A stretch of 41,386 bases of DNA from Chromera velia (Eukaryota; Sar; Chromeraceae). A program made the translations under genes and the position numbers. Positions 30,484 to 41,351 of the stretch are shown here, in pieces. The notes beneath the pieces were generated by a model. That model saw only the letters and a list, made by a program, of their open reading frames with translations. It was not told where the DNA came from and made no database searches. Where the stretch lies: NCBI GenBank assembly GCA_018398765.1, contig JAHBMJ010005259.1, positions 8,605 through 49,990 of the forward strand, in the 5' to 3' direction. Position 1 is the first letter of the stretch, and the number at the start of each line of letters is the position of its first letter.

Positions 30484-30862
30484 GGCTGAAAAAGGGCCTG
30501 AGGACCAGATCGCAGCACGAGGGAGGGAAACGAAACGGGGGGATGAAGGGGGTGAAGGAAAAGTAGAGGAAAAGAAGAGGAGAGATGAACGTTGGGCAGT
30601 AGGATAAGACGTTTAGAACACATTCGGTCTGACGCCTCTGCCAAACTGCAAAACCGCCCCCCGTGAAGCGGCCCTTTCTAGATAGCCATCAATCCATTCA
30701 TCAACTTCCCAGTAAATCACTGCTCTTAAGAGAAGGAGATGGCCAACCTTGGTAGCTTTCTTCCTTCTTCTGATGGTTGGATCAACTCAGATTGGTAAGA
30801 GACTAGGTAAAGGCTAGGTAAGGCTCTAGCGTAAATTAAGAACTTGATCGGACATACGACTT

Positions 30863-31276
30863 TCATATAGAGAATCTTCGGAGATTATCGTCTATATCCT
30901 TCATTTTCTTCTTATTATCAGAAGTGCCCCTCCCGGTTATACCTGTAACGCGTTGTGCAATCTGTATTCTTATGTCAATGAGCGCTCTCTGCTTCGCAAT
31001 TTTGTACAGTTTTTTCAGCCTGTTCCGTTCCCTTTCTGTATCCTTACACTCCGTCAGGACATGAACCTCATCTTTGATCATACGCGAAGGGGACAAACAT
31101 TTATTGCACAGCCATTCTGGTTGGGTTCTATCTATATCCCCCCCTGTGAGAGCCCTGAAAAGCGTACAGAAACCTGCGGAGGACTGCAGCAGACTCTTTG
31201 GCAGAGGTTTAACACTGCACTCCATCATTTCACTTCTCGGACGCCATTTCCTTTCACACAGAAGGTGCATGGCCAA
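30863..31276 (-). pseudogene. LINE C-terminal Cys/His cluster
   Basis: RTQPEWLCNKCLSPSRMIKD then EVHVLTECKDTERERNRLKK gives CxxC...HxxxxC, the zinc-knuckle-like end of LINE polyproteins. It ends at a stop at 30863 and marks the 3' end of the coding part of the element. Confidence 0.7.
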
Positions 31277-31714
31277 ACGCTGTCTGGTTGGATTCTCTGA
31301 CTAGAAAGGGGAAAGATTTGCAAGGCGGGGGAAAATTCTGTTTCTGTCCCTAACGTTTCTAGTTTCTTCTTTCAACCAGTCGGACAGCCAGGCACCCTCC
31401 ACGCTCTTTTTCGCTGCCCTTTTCCTTCTGCCCTTGCCCTTCCTTTTAAACTTATCCCCCACCATGCTTGGCAATGGAGGCCATAAAAGGGAGCAATCTA
31501 ATGGAACAGCCAGCCATTTTACTGTCTTAACGAAGGGTTCGCACGAGCTAGCCAAGCACTCATTCTACACTGCCCGGGGTAGGGCACGGTTGATCGATTT
31601 GATGCATTGGATGAAGCCCCCACTCAACTTACCAAGTAGAGAACTGAATGGCTAAAGAGAGAGAGAGAGAAGGGAAGGCGAAACAAAGGAGTGATAAGAG
31701 AGACCAAAATAATA

Positions 31715-32935
31715 TCAAACAAAACGTAACTGTAAAGCATCGAGGCAGGCAACATCTGTCTTTCTCAGTGGGATTGTTTCCAGTCCATACAGCGCGACTG
31801 GCAGCCAGAAGGCCTTGAACAAAGTAATTTTAGAAAAGGAAGAAACAAAGCCTAAAGAAGAGAGAGTACCAAACACAGCCCTCAGTGCCTTCTCTGCCGC
31901 CTCAATGCGGGCTTTGACTGTCTTGCTAAGGTCCCCGCCCTCAAAAACCCAGTTCCCCAAATACTTATATTTACTCACCGCTTCTACTGGTCTGCCTTTA
32001 TAAAGAAAAGGGGTCCGGGGCACTAGGTCGGGGTGGGGGGAGGAGAGACGCATAACTTTTGTCTTTTTTAAATTTACCTTCAGGCCGTGCTCCTTACAAT
32101 AGCCCTCGAGGCGAGACAGACATTTCTGCAAGTCTGAAGCACTGTGGGCAAACAGAATAAGGTCGTCAGCGTACCCGATGCTTTTAATTAAAACGTCAGA
32201 CAGTCTGACAGGAGTCTCTCTATCAGTATCCCCAGCCGAGCTTTGATTCCTGTTTTTATTATCGGAGCTGACAGACTTATGCAGATTGTTGATGAAAAAA
32301 AGAAAGAGGAGAGGAGAGAGAAGATCGCTTTGTTTTACTCCTCCGCCTTCTGGAAAGCATTCTGTTGCCCCATCCACCCAAGCCTTCACTTGATTATACA
32401 TCAAATGAATCATCCAAACATCGGCTTAGCTTACTCCTTCCTCCCTGAGCCTCTCTAATATTTTGACCCAAGGAACTGTATCAAACGCCTTGCTGATTCA
32501 GAAATCAATAAACGTGGCAATCAGAGGGCTCTTCTTCTTTTTGGAGCTGAGAATTAAGGAAGACAGAGCAGCGAAGGCCTCCCTTATCCCTACCCCCTGT
32601 CTGAAACTGAGCTGCCTTTCGTCAATTTTCACCTCTTTCCTGATCTTTGAGTCCATCAATAAAGCAAAAATCTTACCCAGAAGCCCCATAATATGGATCG
32701 GGCGCCATTCGTTACAGTCGAGACTCGGCAGGCCTTTAGAGACGGGAGCAATGCGCAACACATTCCAGCGTTCAGGCCAAAAAGAAAAAAGGTGAAATAA
32801 ATTAAAAAAGATAAAGAGTAGCAAGCGGGAGAGAGGAGAAAAACTAAAACATAACGAGAGGTGACAGGAGCTAACCCCATCTAAACCCAACGCCTTCTTT
32901 GGGTCAATTCCTTTCAGTGTTTCCTCAATTATGTA
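31715..32935 (-). pseudogene. LINE reverse transcriptase domain, frameshifted
   Basis: Two open pieces cover the fingers/palm. The first has KALGLDGVSSCHL, ERWNVLRIAPVSKG, EWRPIHIMGLLGKIFALLMD, RQLSFRQGVGIREAF and LIATFIDF. After a break near 32490 the second has GGGVKQSDLLSPLLFLFFIN, IGYADDLILFAHS (the catalytic YADD box), LEGYCKEHGLKVNLKKTKVM and YKYLGNWV. The order and motifs match non-LTR reverse transcriptases. The break and neighbouring stops mark it as inactive. Confidence 0.85.
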
Positions 32936-33184
32936 TATAGAGAAGGCGGGCTGAGAAGGAGGGGGAAAGGCCAGACCAATAGGTGCAGGTGGAAGACCAG
33001 AACCGTCGAAGACCCCAGCCCAGAACTGAGTGAAAGAAGATGCAGCGGGTTTATTATCTCCTCCCCTCTGTGTTTTGATTTTCCTGTTCCATTGCTAAAC
33101 TTTCGAGGGGTTAACTGCTGCAGCTTCTCTAGCTAGTCTCTCTGCTGTCTGTTGCTCGAGCTTACTCCTTTTTACTGCAAACAG

Positions 33185-34555
33185 TCAAGCTCTTTCTCTT
33201 CTCAGTTTGACATATTCTTTTCGCAGAGGGTGAGAAGGGTTCAGGACATGTCTTGCCTTTTCCTCTACCTCCTTCACCTTCAAATGAATCAGGCGGCATT
33301 GTGGGTCCCACCAAGCCTGACGGGTGCTCTGCTTTCTCTCAGACTGTCTTCTCTTCTTGGATGCCTTTCCCCCATCTACTACTGCACCCACTTTGCTGTC
33401 TGCCAGCTTTTCTTCCCAGGAAAGACCCAATTGTTCCAATTGGTCAAGATAAGAAGCCTTGCTGAGAGAGTTGGGGGGGGGAGCATTCTGAGGGGGAGGT
33501 GGTTGTGGGGGAAGGGGTGGTGGGTCAGGGGAAGGTGGGATAGGGGGAATAACTTGACCTCTTTGACGCAGTTCGTTTACCCCTCTGTCGAACAGGCTGG
33601 GAAAAACCATCTCAGAAAATGGTAGGACCGCTCTGGTAAGAGGAATCATTTCGTCATCAGTCACCGGGGAAGTTCTATTAACAATGAGGAGAGGGGGGAG
33701 AAAAGAGAAATTCTTTTCATCCGTGGGGGCATGCAGAGGATCAGAAAACATAGGGGGAGGAGATGAATCAAGAAAAAAAGAAAGAGAAAGAACAACATGT
33801 TGAGGGGCAAAGTTAGCTTCCAGGTTTGAAGTGGTAGAAGACCAGGCTAGCAAAAGAAAAGGATCTACAAAAAAGTGATCAATCGCTGTTGTTTCTTCTT
33901 CTGCTTTAAAAAAGGTGTACGGGCCCGGAAAGGAGACATCAACACCCAGCCTCTCACATTTCAAGGACAGGCCGTGGAGAGGAATTAAGTTAGAGCGTTC
34001 ACAAAGATGGATCAGCCAATTCTCTTGCTTGTCAGGTTGACTGCCATGGCTACAGGCTGACAATCGAGAGGGCTTGCAAGCATCAACTTTGTTCTTTTCT
34101 CTGCTTTCATTAGTGGGACATAGCATTCTTTCCCAAGTCAGCCCTTCCGGCACCCGAGTCCCCAGCTTGCCGTTCATGTCCCCAACCAGGATACGCAAAT
34201 CCTCGAGAGGTACCTGACACAGTACATCGATCACGCCCTCTCTCTCTCTATCTCTTAGCTCCCTGTCTCTCTGTCTCAGGTCAGACCCTCTAGGTAGAAA
34301 GTACACACCGAAAACATGGAGGACTCTCGTGGCTGACTCCCCTCCTTCTGAGGGAGAAGGCACATTCACTGACAGACGGACCAGATTTTAACCTACCAGC
34401 TCCCATCTTGGCTGCAGTTCATGAACTAAAGAATTCCTGACTAGGATGCATACACCCCCTGTCCTTGCTTCCCCGATGGTTACGGCTTTCCTTCTTGACC
34501 CTTCCGCTTTGATTTTCCTTCTCAACCACTCAAAGTGATTGGGTAGGGAAAAAGG
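33185..34555 (-). pseudogene. LINE apurinic-like endonuclease domain and Pro-rich linker
   Basis: An upstream piece, RTGGVCILVRNSLVHELQPR, is followed by an in-frame TAA and then a long open stretch with ILVGDMNGKLG (the GDFN-type motif) and GPYTFF with TTAIDHFFVD (the ID-H/Y motif). The final motif, usually SDH, reads PQH (NFAPQHVVLSLSF), losing the catalytic Asp. After this comes a Pro-rich linker (PPIPPSPDPPPLPPQPPPP), then a Lys/Arg-rich helical segment with QAWWDPQC. In LINEs this leads into the reverse transcriptase. The domain is probably inactive. Confidence 0.8.
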
Positions 34556-35829
34556 TAGGTTATGGAGTTAGATTATAGGTTATTGACTTTCCAGTTATGA
34601 TAACCGGTCATAAATTAACCGGGTTAACCGGTAAGAGCTAATAAAAATAACATTATAGGTAGAAACAACTTCAAACAAGCAAAAAAATACCGAAAACATA
34701 ACAAAACGGTTACAAAATTTAGCTATGAGAACTGAAAAGATATGATTAATTAATTGATTGATTGATTAATTAATTGGTTCCGCGCTAGGTCTTCCTATGA
34801 TGTCAAGGTGTTGCCACCGCTAAAAGGGCCCAGGATATTATTTCAGACCCTCCCTCAAGGGCCTGCACACCAAATCTGATACACCGTAAACGCAGTGCAA
34901 AGGGTGTACCACAACTGTTTACGCTTCGTCAACCAAGTCCAGGTGTCGATCTGCCTACTTAACAAACAATCAAACACTCATAAAAACTCTGGTTTGCTTG
35001 TTTATCAATCAATCAATCGGGTATATGAATCAGTCTTAGACTGGCTCGAATAAAATATTTCATCCACAAAAACCGATATAATTCATCAAAAATGATCGAA
35101 AAAGAAGAAGAAAAGAAAGAACAAATGATTCAGAAAGAAAGAAAGAAAGATTGAAGAAAAAGAGATGGCTATAATCTCTTGTCCCATAGTTTCCTGCAAA
35201 AAATTGGGGTCGTTGCTATGCCTATTATAGTTGCTATGCCCTTTTTGTTTGAGAAGGTGTAAGAGAAAACCTTCTATATTGTTTGTTGGTTCTCTTCTTA
35301 TTCCTATTCTGCAGGTACATTTGAGACACTGTCAGTTAACACCCGCTTCAATCTAGCTCATAAACAAAAGAGAGAGAAAGATACAGAAAACGTCTGACAA
35401 AAAGAGAAGTCTGCAATATGTTGTCCTTTTTATTGAGGGCGAGAAAGGTGGAGCAAGAATGCCCCCTGCTTCCTGTTGGATCTCTTCTTTTCTCCTCTTT
35501 TTGGTGTAGACTTTGACTACAAAGCCAAATAATCTGAGATAGATAAACAAGGAAAGAAGGAATAAAAAACATGTTGTGTCATCAGTCTCTCTTCTCTTTT
35601 TGCAAGAGTCGGGTTAAACTTTATGCGTGTATCCATTCTCATGAGGGCGAAAATAGAGAGAAGTCCCCCTGCTTTTTGTTAGCTCACTCCTTCTCCCGCG
35701 TCCTTCTGTATACCTCCAAAGAGAGACAAACAAAAAGTGGGCTACAGACAGAGAGACTGTCACAGAGAGATAGAAAGACAGAGACAAGAAAGATTTTAAC
35801 AAAAAGAAACACTGTGACAGGAATGTTTT
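34556..35829. other. AT-rich spacer with simple repeats
   Basis: It holds AACCGG/GGTTAACCGG repeats (34604-34635), a TTAATTAATTGATTGATTGA run near 34748-34775 and AAAGAAAGAAAG near 35130-35150. Two diverged direct copies of a GAGGGCGARAA...CCCCCTGCTT segment lie near 35440-35500 and 35643-35700. No gene is supported. Confidence 0.4.
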
Positions 35830-36687
35830 TCACTTCGACTCAAAGGTATGTGTGCAGAAGACGTGTTCCCCTTTCCTGCTGCAATATTTCACGTGGAGAA
35901 CCTCCGCTCTAGTCTGGGTCTCTACCAGGAAGATGTCTGCAACTGGGGGCAATGTCAGACCCCTGATGATTGTCAAAAGGTCTGCATGCCCATTCGGGTC
36001 TTCTTCAGCCCTTTTTGCAAGCGCTCTCCCTATCCACTTTGCTGGAAGAGTCTCTATGAACTGTAGAGTTTCGTCTACCACCCGTCTACACATCTCTGCA
36101 ATCTCTATCTCCCTTGGTCTTACCTTCTCCTTCAACCACTTCTCTTTCATCCCACGTGCCAGCCCTATCGGATTCAAAAAATCCTCAAAGGTTTCTATCC
36201 CTTCCCTCATGATCTACGCTTTCCTGACTTCCACCTTCTGACTGCCTAGCCATGTGAGAAGGTCGAGTCCTTCTGCAGTAAGCTTGGGTGGTGGCAGTAA
36301 CTGTTCCGGTCTGCAGGTGCGTATTGGTTGAGACACACCTAGAAACACACTGCTACTAGGAGACGCGTCCTTCCCACTCTTCCCACCCTCTTCATTCTTC
36401 TCCTTCTCTGTGCCTTCCTTCTTGGAAGAAGGCTGAGGAAGTGGTGGTTGTTTTTTTCGCTGTACGGGGGTGGCAGAAGATGGGCTAAGGTAGGATCTAG
36501 ATGCAGACGTGACACTTTCAGTCGGATGTGAAAGGGATTGCTGGCCCCGGTCGGATATGACCTGGTGGTTTTGAACGGCATTGGAAGCTGAAAGACCTTG
36601 CTGCTGCTGGGAAGGCTGCACACTGAGCTGCTCATACGTCCTTATTGTTCCGAAGCCCCTCTGCTGTGATCTGAAGTGGGGTGGCAT
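35830..36687 (-). pseudogene. Unrecognised ORF interrupted by one in-frame TAG
   Basis: Two open pieces share one frame and are split only by TAG at 36214-36216. The first (157 residues) is Gln/Ser/Pro-rich with a KKEGTEKEKNEEGGKSGK stretch and ends in EGLDLLTWLGSQKVEVRKA. The second (126 residues) is helical and charged (EDFLNPIGLARGMKEKWLKE) and ends with PPVADIFLVETQTRAEVLHV followed by two Cys. The layout (low-complexity head, helical middle, compact end) resembles a retrotransposon ORF1, but no motif proves it. The LINE nearby on the same strand makes that plausible. Confidence 0.4.
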
Positions 36688-37665
36688 CCATTCCGGCGCT
36701 GCTGCTGAGAGGGTAGACTTGGAGACAATTCAGAGACGGCATGAGTCAGAAGCGACGTTCGCTGGTTCTTCGTTCCGATTTTGTTGGACATCCAATCTCT
36801 TTCTTTCCTATTGTGCTCTTGTACAACGTCTTAATCTCCTTGTGCGGCTTTTCTTCTTTTGGCTTGGTTCTTTTAAAACAGTCTGGGAGTAAACAGAAGA
36901 CTGTTCAGTCAATTTAGTCAGTCAACAAACTGAGAAGACGCTGCACTGCGAGGATGATTTCTAACGAGTGCTTCTCTACAAGTTGAAAGGTTGACAAATT
37001 AAGTGAATCGATGATTGTTTGCACTCCTTGTAGGATAGAAACCATTCTTTTGGGGATGTTCAAAAAGCAATCAGATTAGTTTTCTGAAAAGATGGCACAA
37101 AAAGAATCTGTTGCTTGAGTTTATCGATTTTTTATCTTTTCTTCTCGTAAAAGCGGCCACAAACTCCGTCTGGGTTCAACAGCACGCTCCAATAAGAAAC
37201 GAACACAAAAGGAAGAAACAAGCGCAAAGGTATGTAGACTATAAATATAATCAAACAAGTGGTATACGTTATATAAATTATAAAAATGGCTTTTCATCAT
37301 GTTTTGGTCGTTTTTCTTTCGTTTTCCATATGTGACACTAGATGTCATACCTTTAAAAATCATGTTTTCACAGTGAAAAGTTTTAAATTTAGTGAGAGAA
37401 GATGACCTCTAGACTACTCTAGACATAAAAAGGCTGGTAAAAAGGTTATATAACCGATAGGTTAACCGAACCGAAACGCTTTTTGACAGCAAAGTCGGTT
37501 CGGTTCAGTTAATAACCTATTTTCTATTCCTGTTCTAGTTATCTGTTTCGAACCTGCTTTGAAACAATATCCTGACCTAGCTCTTACCCTCAATCCTAGC
37601 TTTAATTCTAATCATTTCAAACCATTTTTAGCCCATCTCTAGGCTCGTCTTTGGTGTATATGTAT
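36688..37665. other. Spacer, no gene seen
   Basis: AT-rich. Near 37450-37530 an imperfect hairpin is formed by AGGTTAACCGAACCGAA and TTCGGTTCAGTTAATAACCT. Related AACCGG-rich sequence lies near 34600. Confidence 0.4.
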
Positions 37666-37675
37666 ACTGATTACT
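37666..37675 (+). repeat. Left target-site duplication (ACTGATTACT)
   Basis: Identical to 38206-38215 on the other side of the element. Confidence 0.8.
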
Positions 37676-38205
37676 ACACTGTGCTGTTAGGAGTAACTAC
37701 TGGCCCTTCTCAGAAAGCTTTTGGTTACTATCAAATTAGTAACCAAAACTTGGTAACTAGGGAGGTTTGAGGGGATTACTACTACCACGGTAATCTGGCT
37801 GTATCTGCCCACAAATGTACACAAATGTGTTGCATCGAGATCTAACATAGGAGAAACGCATCTTTAAAAACTGTGTACGAGTACAGTACGTACAACGTAA
37901 AAAAGATCATTTTAAAACTTTTTTTATCTAAGTTGTTTCTGTAATATCAAGAACTTGACTTTAACTTACACATACTTACACATATTTCTAGACATAAGAG
38001 AACTTTACAATAAATCTATCTTTGATACTCGATTTACCCACTAATTTGTTTTGCTTAAAAGAATGATTACCACTGTTTTGGTTACCGAAACAACGGTAAT
38101 CAATGTGACTCTGGAGGATTACCGTAACCATAAAAATGGTTACCGAGCGGCCTAATGGCCGCCTCGGTAACCAAACTAAGGTGGTTACTCCTAACAGCAC
38201 AGTGT
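37676..38205. mobile_element. Mutator-like MITE, 530 bp
   Basis: The left end ACACTGTGCTGTTAGGAGTA and the reverse complement of the right end are identical for 22 bases (continuing AC), then match imperfectly. A perfect 10-bp duplication (ACTGATTACT) flanks it; 9-11 bp is typical of Mutator-like elements. The interior has no ORF. It carries a strong hairpin near 38137-38172 (GGTTACCGAGCGGCC with GGCCGCCTCGGTAACC) and several GGTTACNNT/AGTAACC pairs, so the transcript would fold strongly. Confidence 0.82.
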
Positions 38206-38215
38206 ACTGATTACT
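38206..38215 (+). repeat. Right target-site duplication (ACTGATTACT)
   Basis: Perfect copy of 37666-37675. Confidence 0.8.
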
Positions 38216-39080
38216 CTACCGTGCTACTATAGCTACCGTACCGATCTCTAGCTAGATCTCTAGGCCGATCTAAGTGCCGATGCGCGGTTTTACCTGAGTT
38301 TTTACTCATTTTTATACAGATGCCAGTGCATTCAAGTTGAAAGGGGTTATTGATCATGTGCCTAGTCTTGCACTAGGTCTTGCAAGCCTTCAAATGCCCC
38401 ATGAAACCTAGGTTGCATAACAAATTTCTGTATGACATGCCAGGTTGGCCAAAGCCTAAGAGGTGGCTCACCAGCTTTAACCTAACTCACCATAATGATT
38501 ATTAAATCATTGATGATAACCAATCTAGTGACCAATACAATAACTAACTAATTTTTTAGCTGATTTTATAGTTCTGTTTCTAGTTTTGTGTTAACGGCTC
38601 TACTATACGGCGTAGTAGTATACGCTCTAATATCTAGTTCTAGCCTACTAGTAGTATAATCAGATGTCGGCTAGAAAGAAAAAAGAAAAAAAAATAAAAT
38701 AAACGATCTGATGAAATATTTTTTTTTTCTTTACTTTTTAACTTTTCTAATCTGAATAACACTTAACAACAGTTTTTGTCGATCAGTGTCTTGCAAATTT
38801 ACGTGCCATCTATACGTCCCTCCTCCCCCACCCTTTTCTCAAATGCCTTTCCAAAACTTCGACATCAGATCGACCGAGCGACCAGAGCGTTTTTCGAATT
38901 CAAAGAAGGAACAGTGGTGGAAAATAGATTCTATTGAGGCAAAAACCTCCGGATTGAAGACACAACCGAGCGACACAGAGAGGGGAACTGAAGACGATCA
39001 ACACCAGCGCCGTGTGGTTGGTTGTGGAAGAAAACAGGCCGAGATTTACTTTTGCCCCCAACCTTCCATTCATGCACACT
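38216..39080. other. AT-rich spacer, no gene seen
   Basis: It probably includes the 3' untranslated region of the Gln-rich gene at its right end. A/T runs lie near 38675-38730. No supported ORF. Confidence 0.4.
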
Positions 39081-40609
39081 TCACTGCCGGGGCCTTTCCA
39101 GTCCTGCGTTGGGAGTCCCCCCCTGCCAAGGACCCCCTGTGCCGCCTGGCCGTGCCATGCCGGGATACCGGGAGCCTCCAGACACCCCTTGTTGCCCTGC
39201 AGCCTGCTGCGGTTGCTGCTGTAGGCCCCACACTGGCACTGCGGCACCTGCAGAAACCGGCACAGGCATGCCGGGGCCCCCGTGCACTTGGAGGCCGCCC
39301 GTGTGGGGGGCAGAGAGACCAGGCAGCCCTGCGGGGTGTGCGTAGGCAGTAACAGCAGGTGCAGGGGAGGATGCGACGGTTAGAGGGGCCACGCGGTGAG
39401 TTGGAACGCCCACAGCCCCCCTCTGCTGCTGCTGTGGCTGCATATGGGCGGTGTGGGGATGCGCAAACGGTGGGGTGAGAGGGTGCTGCTGGCCAGGGTG
39501 CATCTGCACCACAGGCTGCTGTACGTTCGCATACCCTCCCTTCTGTAGCGCCTGATGCTGACTGTATGTATGCGCTGGTCTAGTTGCTGGCGTAGTTGCG
39601 TGAGCCTGCTGCTGTTGCTGCGAAGACGAAGTGGGAGTGGAAGGGTGCAGAGAGACGGCGGTTGTCTGTTTGACTGTGGTCACGCTGATGGGCACAGAGG
39701 GACCTATCTGTTCAGGCTGCTGCTGCTGGGCTTGGTTGGCGCCGCAGGTGCGTAGACGGTAAATGGCAGGCCCGCCGCCTTGCTGGACCTGCTGGGGCTG
39801 TTGTCGAAGTTGGATGTGCTGCTGTTGGTGTGCGTGTTGGGAAGCAGAGAGGGCGTTGGAGGAAGGTGCAGGAGAGGAAGTAGGCACAGTGGCGGGACAG
39901 GTCGCGGTGTCTGGTTGAAGCCCTGTGCCCATGTTCTGACCAATGGAAGCGGCCCCATATGCGGAAGTTCCCCTCAGCCCCCCCCCGTGCATTGCAGCCA
40001 CAACCCACACAGGCCCCCCCCCGGGTCTGTGGTCGGACCCCACAGAGGACCTTGATATGTGGCTGTCTGCCCTCACGTGTGTGTGGGTGTGAGTAAGGGC
40101 CTGTCCCTGCGTGTGTGCGTTGGGGTGCTGCTGCTGCTGGTGCACAGGGTAGGGCTGCTGCGTCCTCACGTTTCTCTGCTCAGGCTGGGCTGACACCGGC
40201 AGCATCCGGTTGTTCGGGTTTCTGCAGGGAGCGAGGGAGGGTGACAGGATGGGCTTGGACAGTCAAAAAGTGTTGCACAGACAATGAACCCAGCTCACAG
40301 TTCTACTTATATTTTATGTGACGCAAAAAAAAAAAAAACACAGAGGAGAACGGAGGAGGATGAGACCAGGAGAAGATACAGAGAGGCAAAATGAAGTGAG
40401 CGCTCTAGAGATCGTGTGCACATTTCGCATCTGCGATGAGGCGCCAAGGATTGTGTGGACAAAGACAAGAGGTGACATTTGCCAAAAGTAAGATATGTCT
40501 GTGTGTCCGTGCATGTCCACGCAAGGGTGTGACTTCCTGTCTGGCACAGTACGCGACGTCCTGAGTGTCTGCGTCTCACTTGAATTCGGCACGGGACTTT
40601 TCGAATTTT

Positions 40610-40645
<36 letters not shown>

Positions 40646-41351
40646 GTTTATGTGTATGTGTAGATGTAGATGGCCTGATCGAGTCGACGGACCTGTCCTG
40701 TGTTCCTGCTTGCTTCTGTGTGTCTCCCTTTGAAGACTCTGACGGCTGCTGCTGCTGCTGAGAGAGGATCTGGTGGAAGGCTGGGCCTCTGAGTGTAGCG
40801 TGCAACAGCTGTCCGTTCGCAGCGGCACAAATTGTGTGCCTCCCCGTGGCACCTGCCAGGAGACCCAACTGAGTCCGTGCGAGATCTATCCCGTTGGGGG
40901 GAGGCTGAGGCTGCTGGTGTTGGTGTTCGGCTGCAGCCGCCGAGGGATTCATCAGAGGGGAGAGGGACAGCTGGGGGGGCAGCAGGGGGGCATTGGAGGA
41001 GGAGGACGAGCCGGACAATCCACTCCCACCGAGACCCGAGTTACTCCCCGCCCGTCTTGGAGATGAGGTGAAGCTCGTGGCGGGGGGATTCAAGAGCTCG
41101 TGTTGCCCCCGAGTGCGCATTGGTACCGGCGTTGCGAAACCGGATCTCAGCTGCTGTGCCTGCTGGACAGTTGTTGAGAGCGTGTAGTGGGGACCAGCGG
41201 CAGGTTCTGCTTGTGTGACGAGAGGAAGAGGAAGGGCCTCAGGGAGAGTGGGGAGACGGGAAGCGAGGGAAACCGGGACTGCAGAAGGGGGGAGGGCGTA
41301 GTGGTAGTGTGGGTGCACTTGTTTCTGCTGTGGGGGGAGAGTTGTGTCCAC
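39081..41351 (-). CDS. Gln/Pro/His-rich low-complexity protein, 5' end outside the window
   Basis: Two exons on the minus strand, 41351-40693 and 40221-39081. They are joined by a 471-nt intron with donor GACAG|GTCCGT and acceptor CTCGCTCCCTGCAG. The join splits an Arg codon (AG|A) and keeps frame, giving about 600 residues before TGA. The first exon opens after CCACTCACCAG with GTG, not ATG, so it is an internal exon and the gene continues past the right edge. The sequence is almost entirely low complexity: Ser-rich (GLGGSGLSGSSSSS), Pro-rich, and many Gln/His tracts (QQQQQ, HQQQQHPN, QPQQVQQ). No folded domain is visible. Such regions are common in transcription or RNA-binding regulators, but no function is claimed. 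A further donor just before the stop is possible (CGGCA|GTGAAG). Confidence 0.65.
40610..40641 (+). repeat. (CT)n microsatellite in an intron
   Basis: About fifteen CT units, lying inside the predicted intron of the Gln-rich gene. On the minus (gene) strand it reads as a GA run. Confidence 0.9.

Larger units (their letters stand above)
30840..34555 (-). mobile_element. APE-type non-LTR retrotransposon (LINE), 5'-truncated and decayed
   Basis: On the minus strand, fragments run in the order expected for a LINE: endonuclease (about 34555-33185), reverse transcriptase (about 32935-31715), and a Lys/Arg-rich linker followed by a Cys/His cluster (31555-30863). Stops and frame changes lie between fragments, for example TAA at about 34384, TGA near 33185 and TAG near 33097. 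The endonuclease lacks its N-terminal Glu motif, so the copy is 5'-truncated at about 34555. No poly(A) tail or target duplication was found with confidence. Confidence 0.82.

Noticed and set aside
33152-33625. Plus-strand ORF of 157 residues
   Set aside because: Antisense to the LINE endonuclease region, which shows clear motifs on the minus strand.
4355-36216. TAG recoded as a sense codon (in-frame TAG at 4355, 8512 and 36214)
   Set aside because: The phosphoesterase, the MATH exon and the repeat-rich ORF all end at TAG, and the transposon relics also carry TGA, TAA and frame changes. Ordinary decay explains it.
34556-37540. AACCGG/GGTTAACCG-rich segments near 34600 and 37480 as ends of one large transposon
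   Set aside because: The two segments share short motifs but do not align as inverted ends, and no matching target duplication was found.
38786-39352. Plus-strand ORF of 188 residues
   Set aside because: It overlaps the end of the minus-strand Gln-rich gene antisense, and its composition is the mirror of the CAG/CTG-rich coding strand. No motif.
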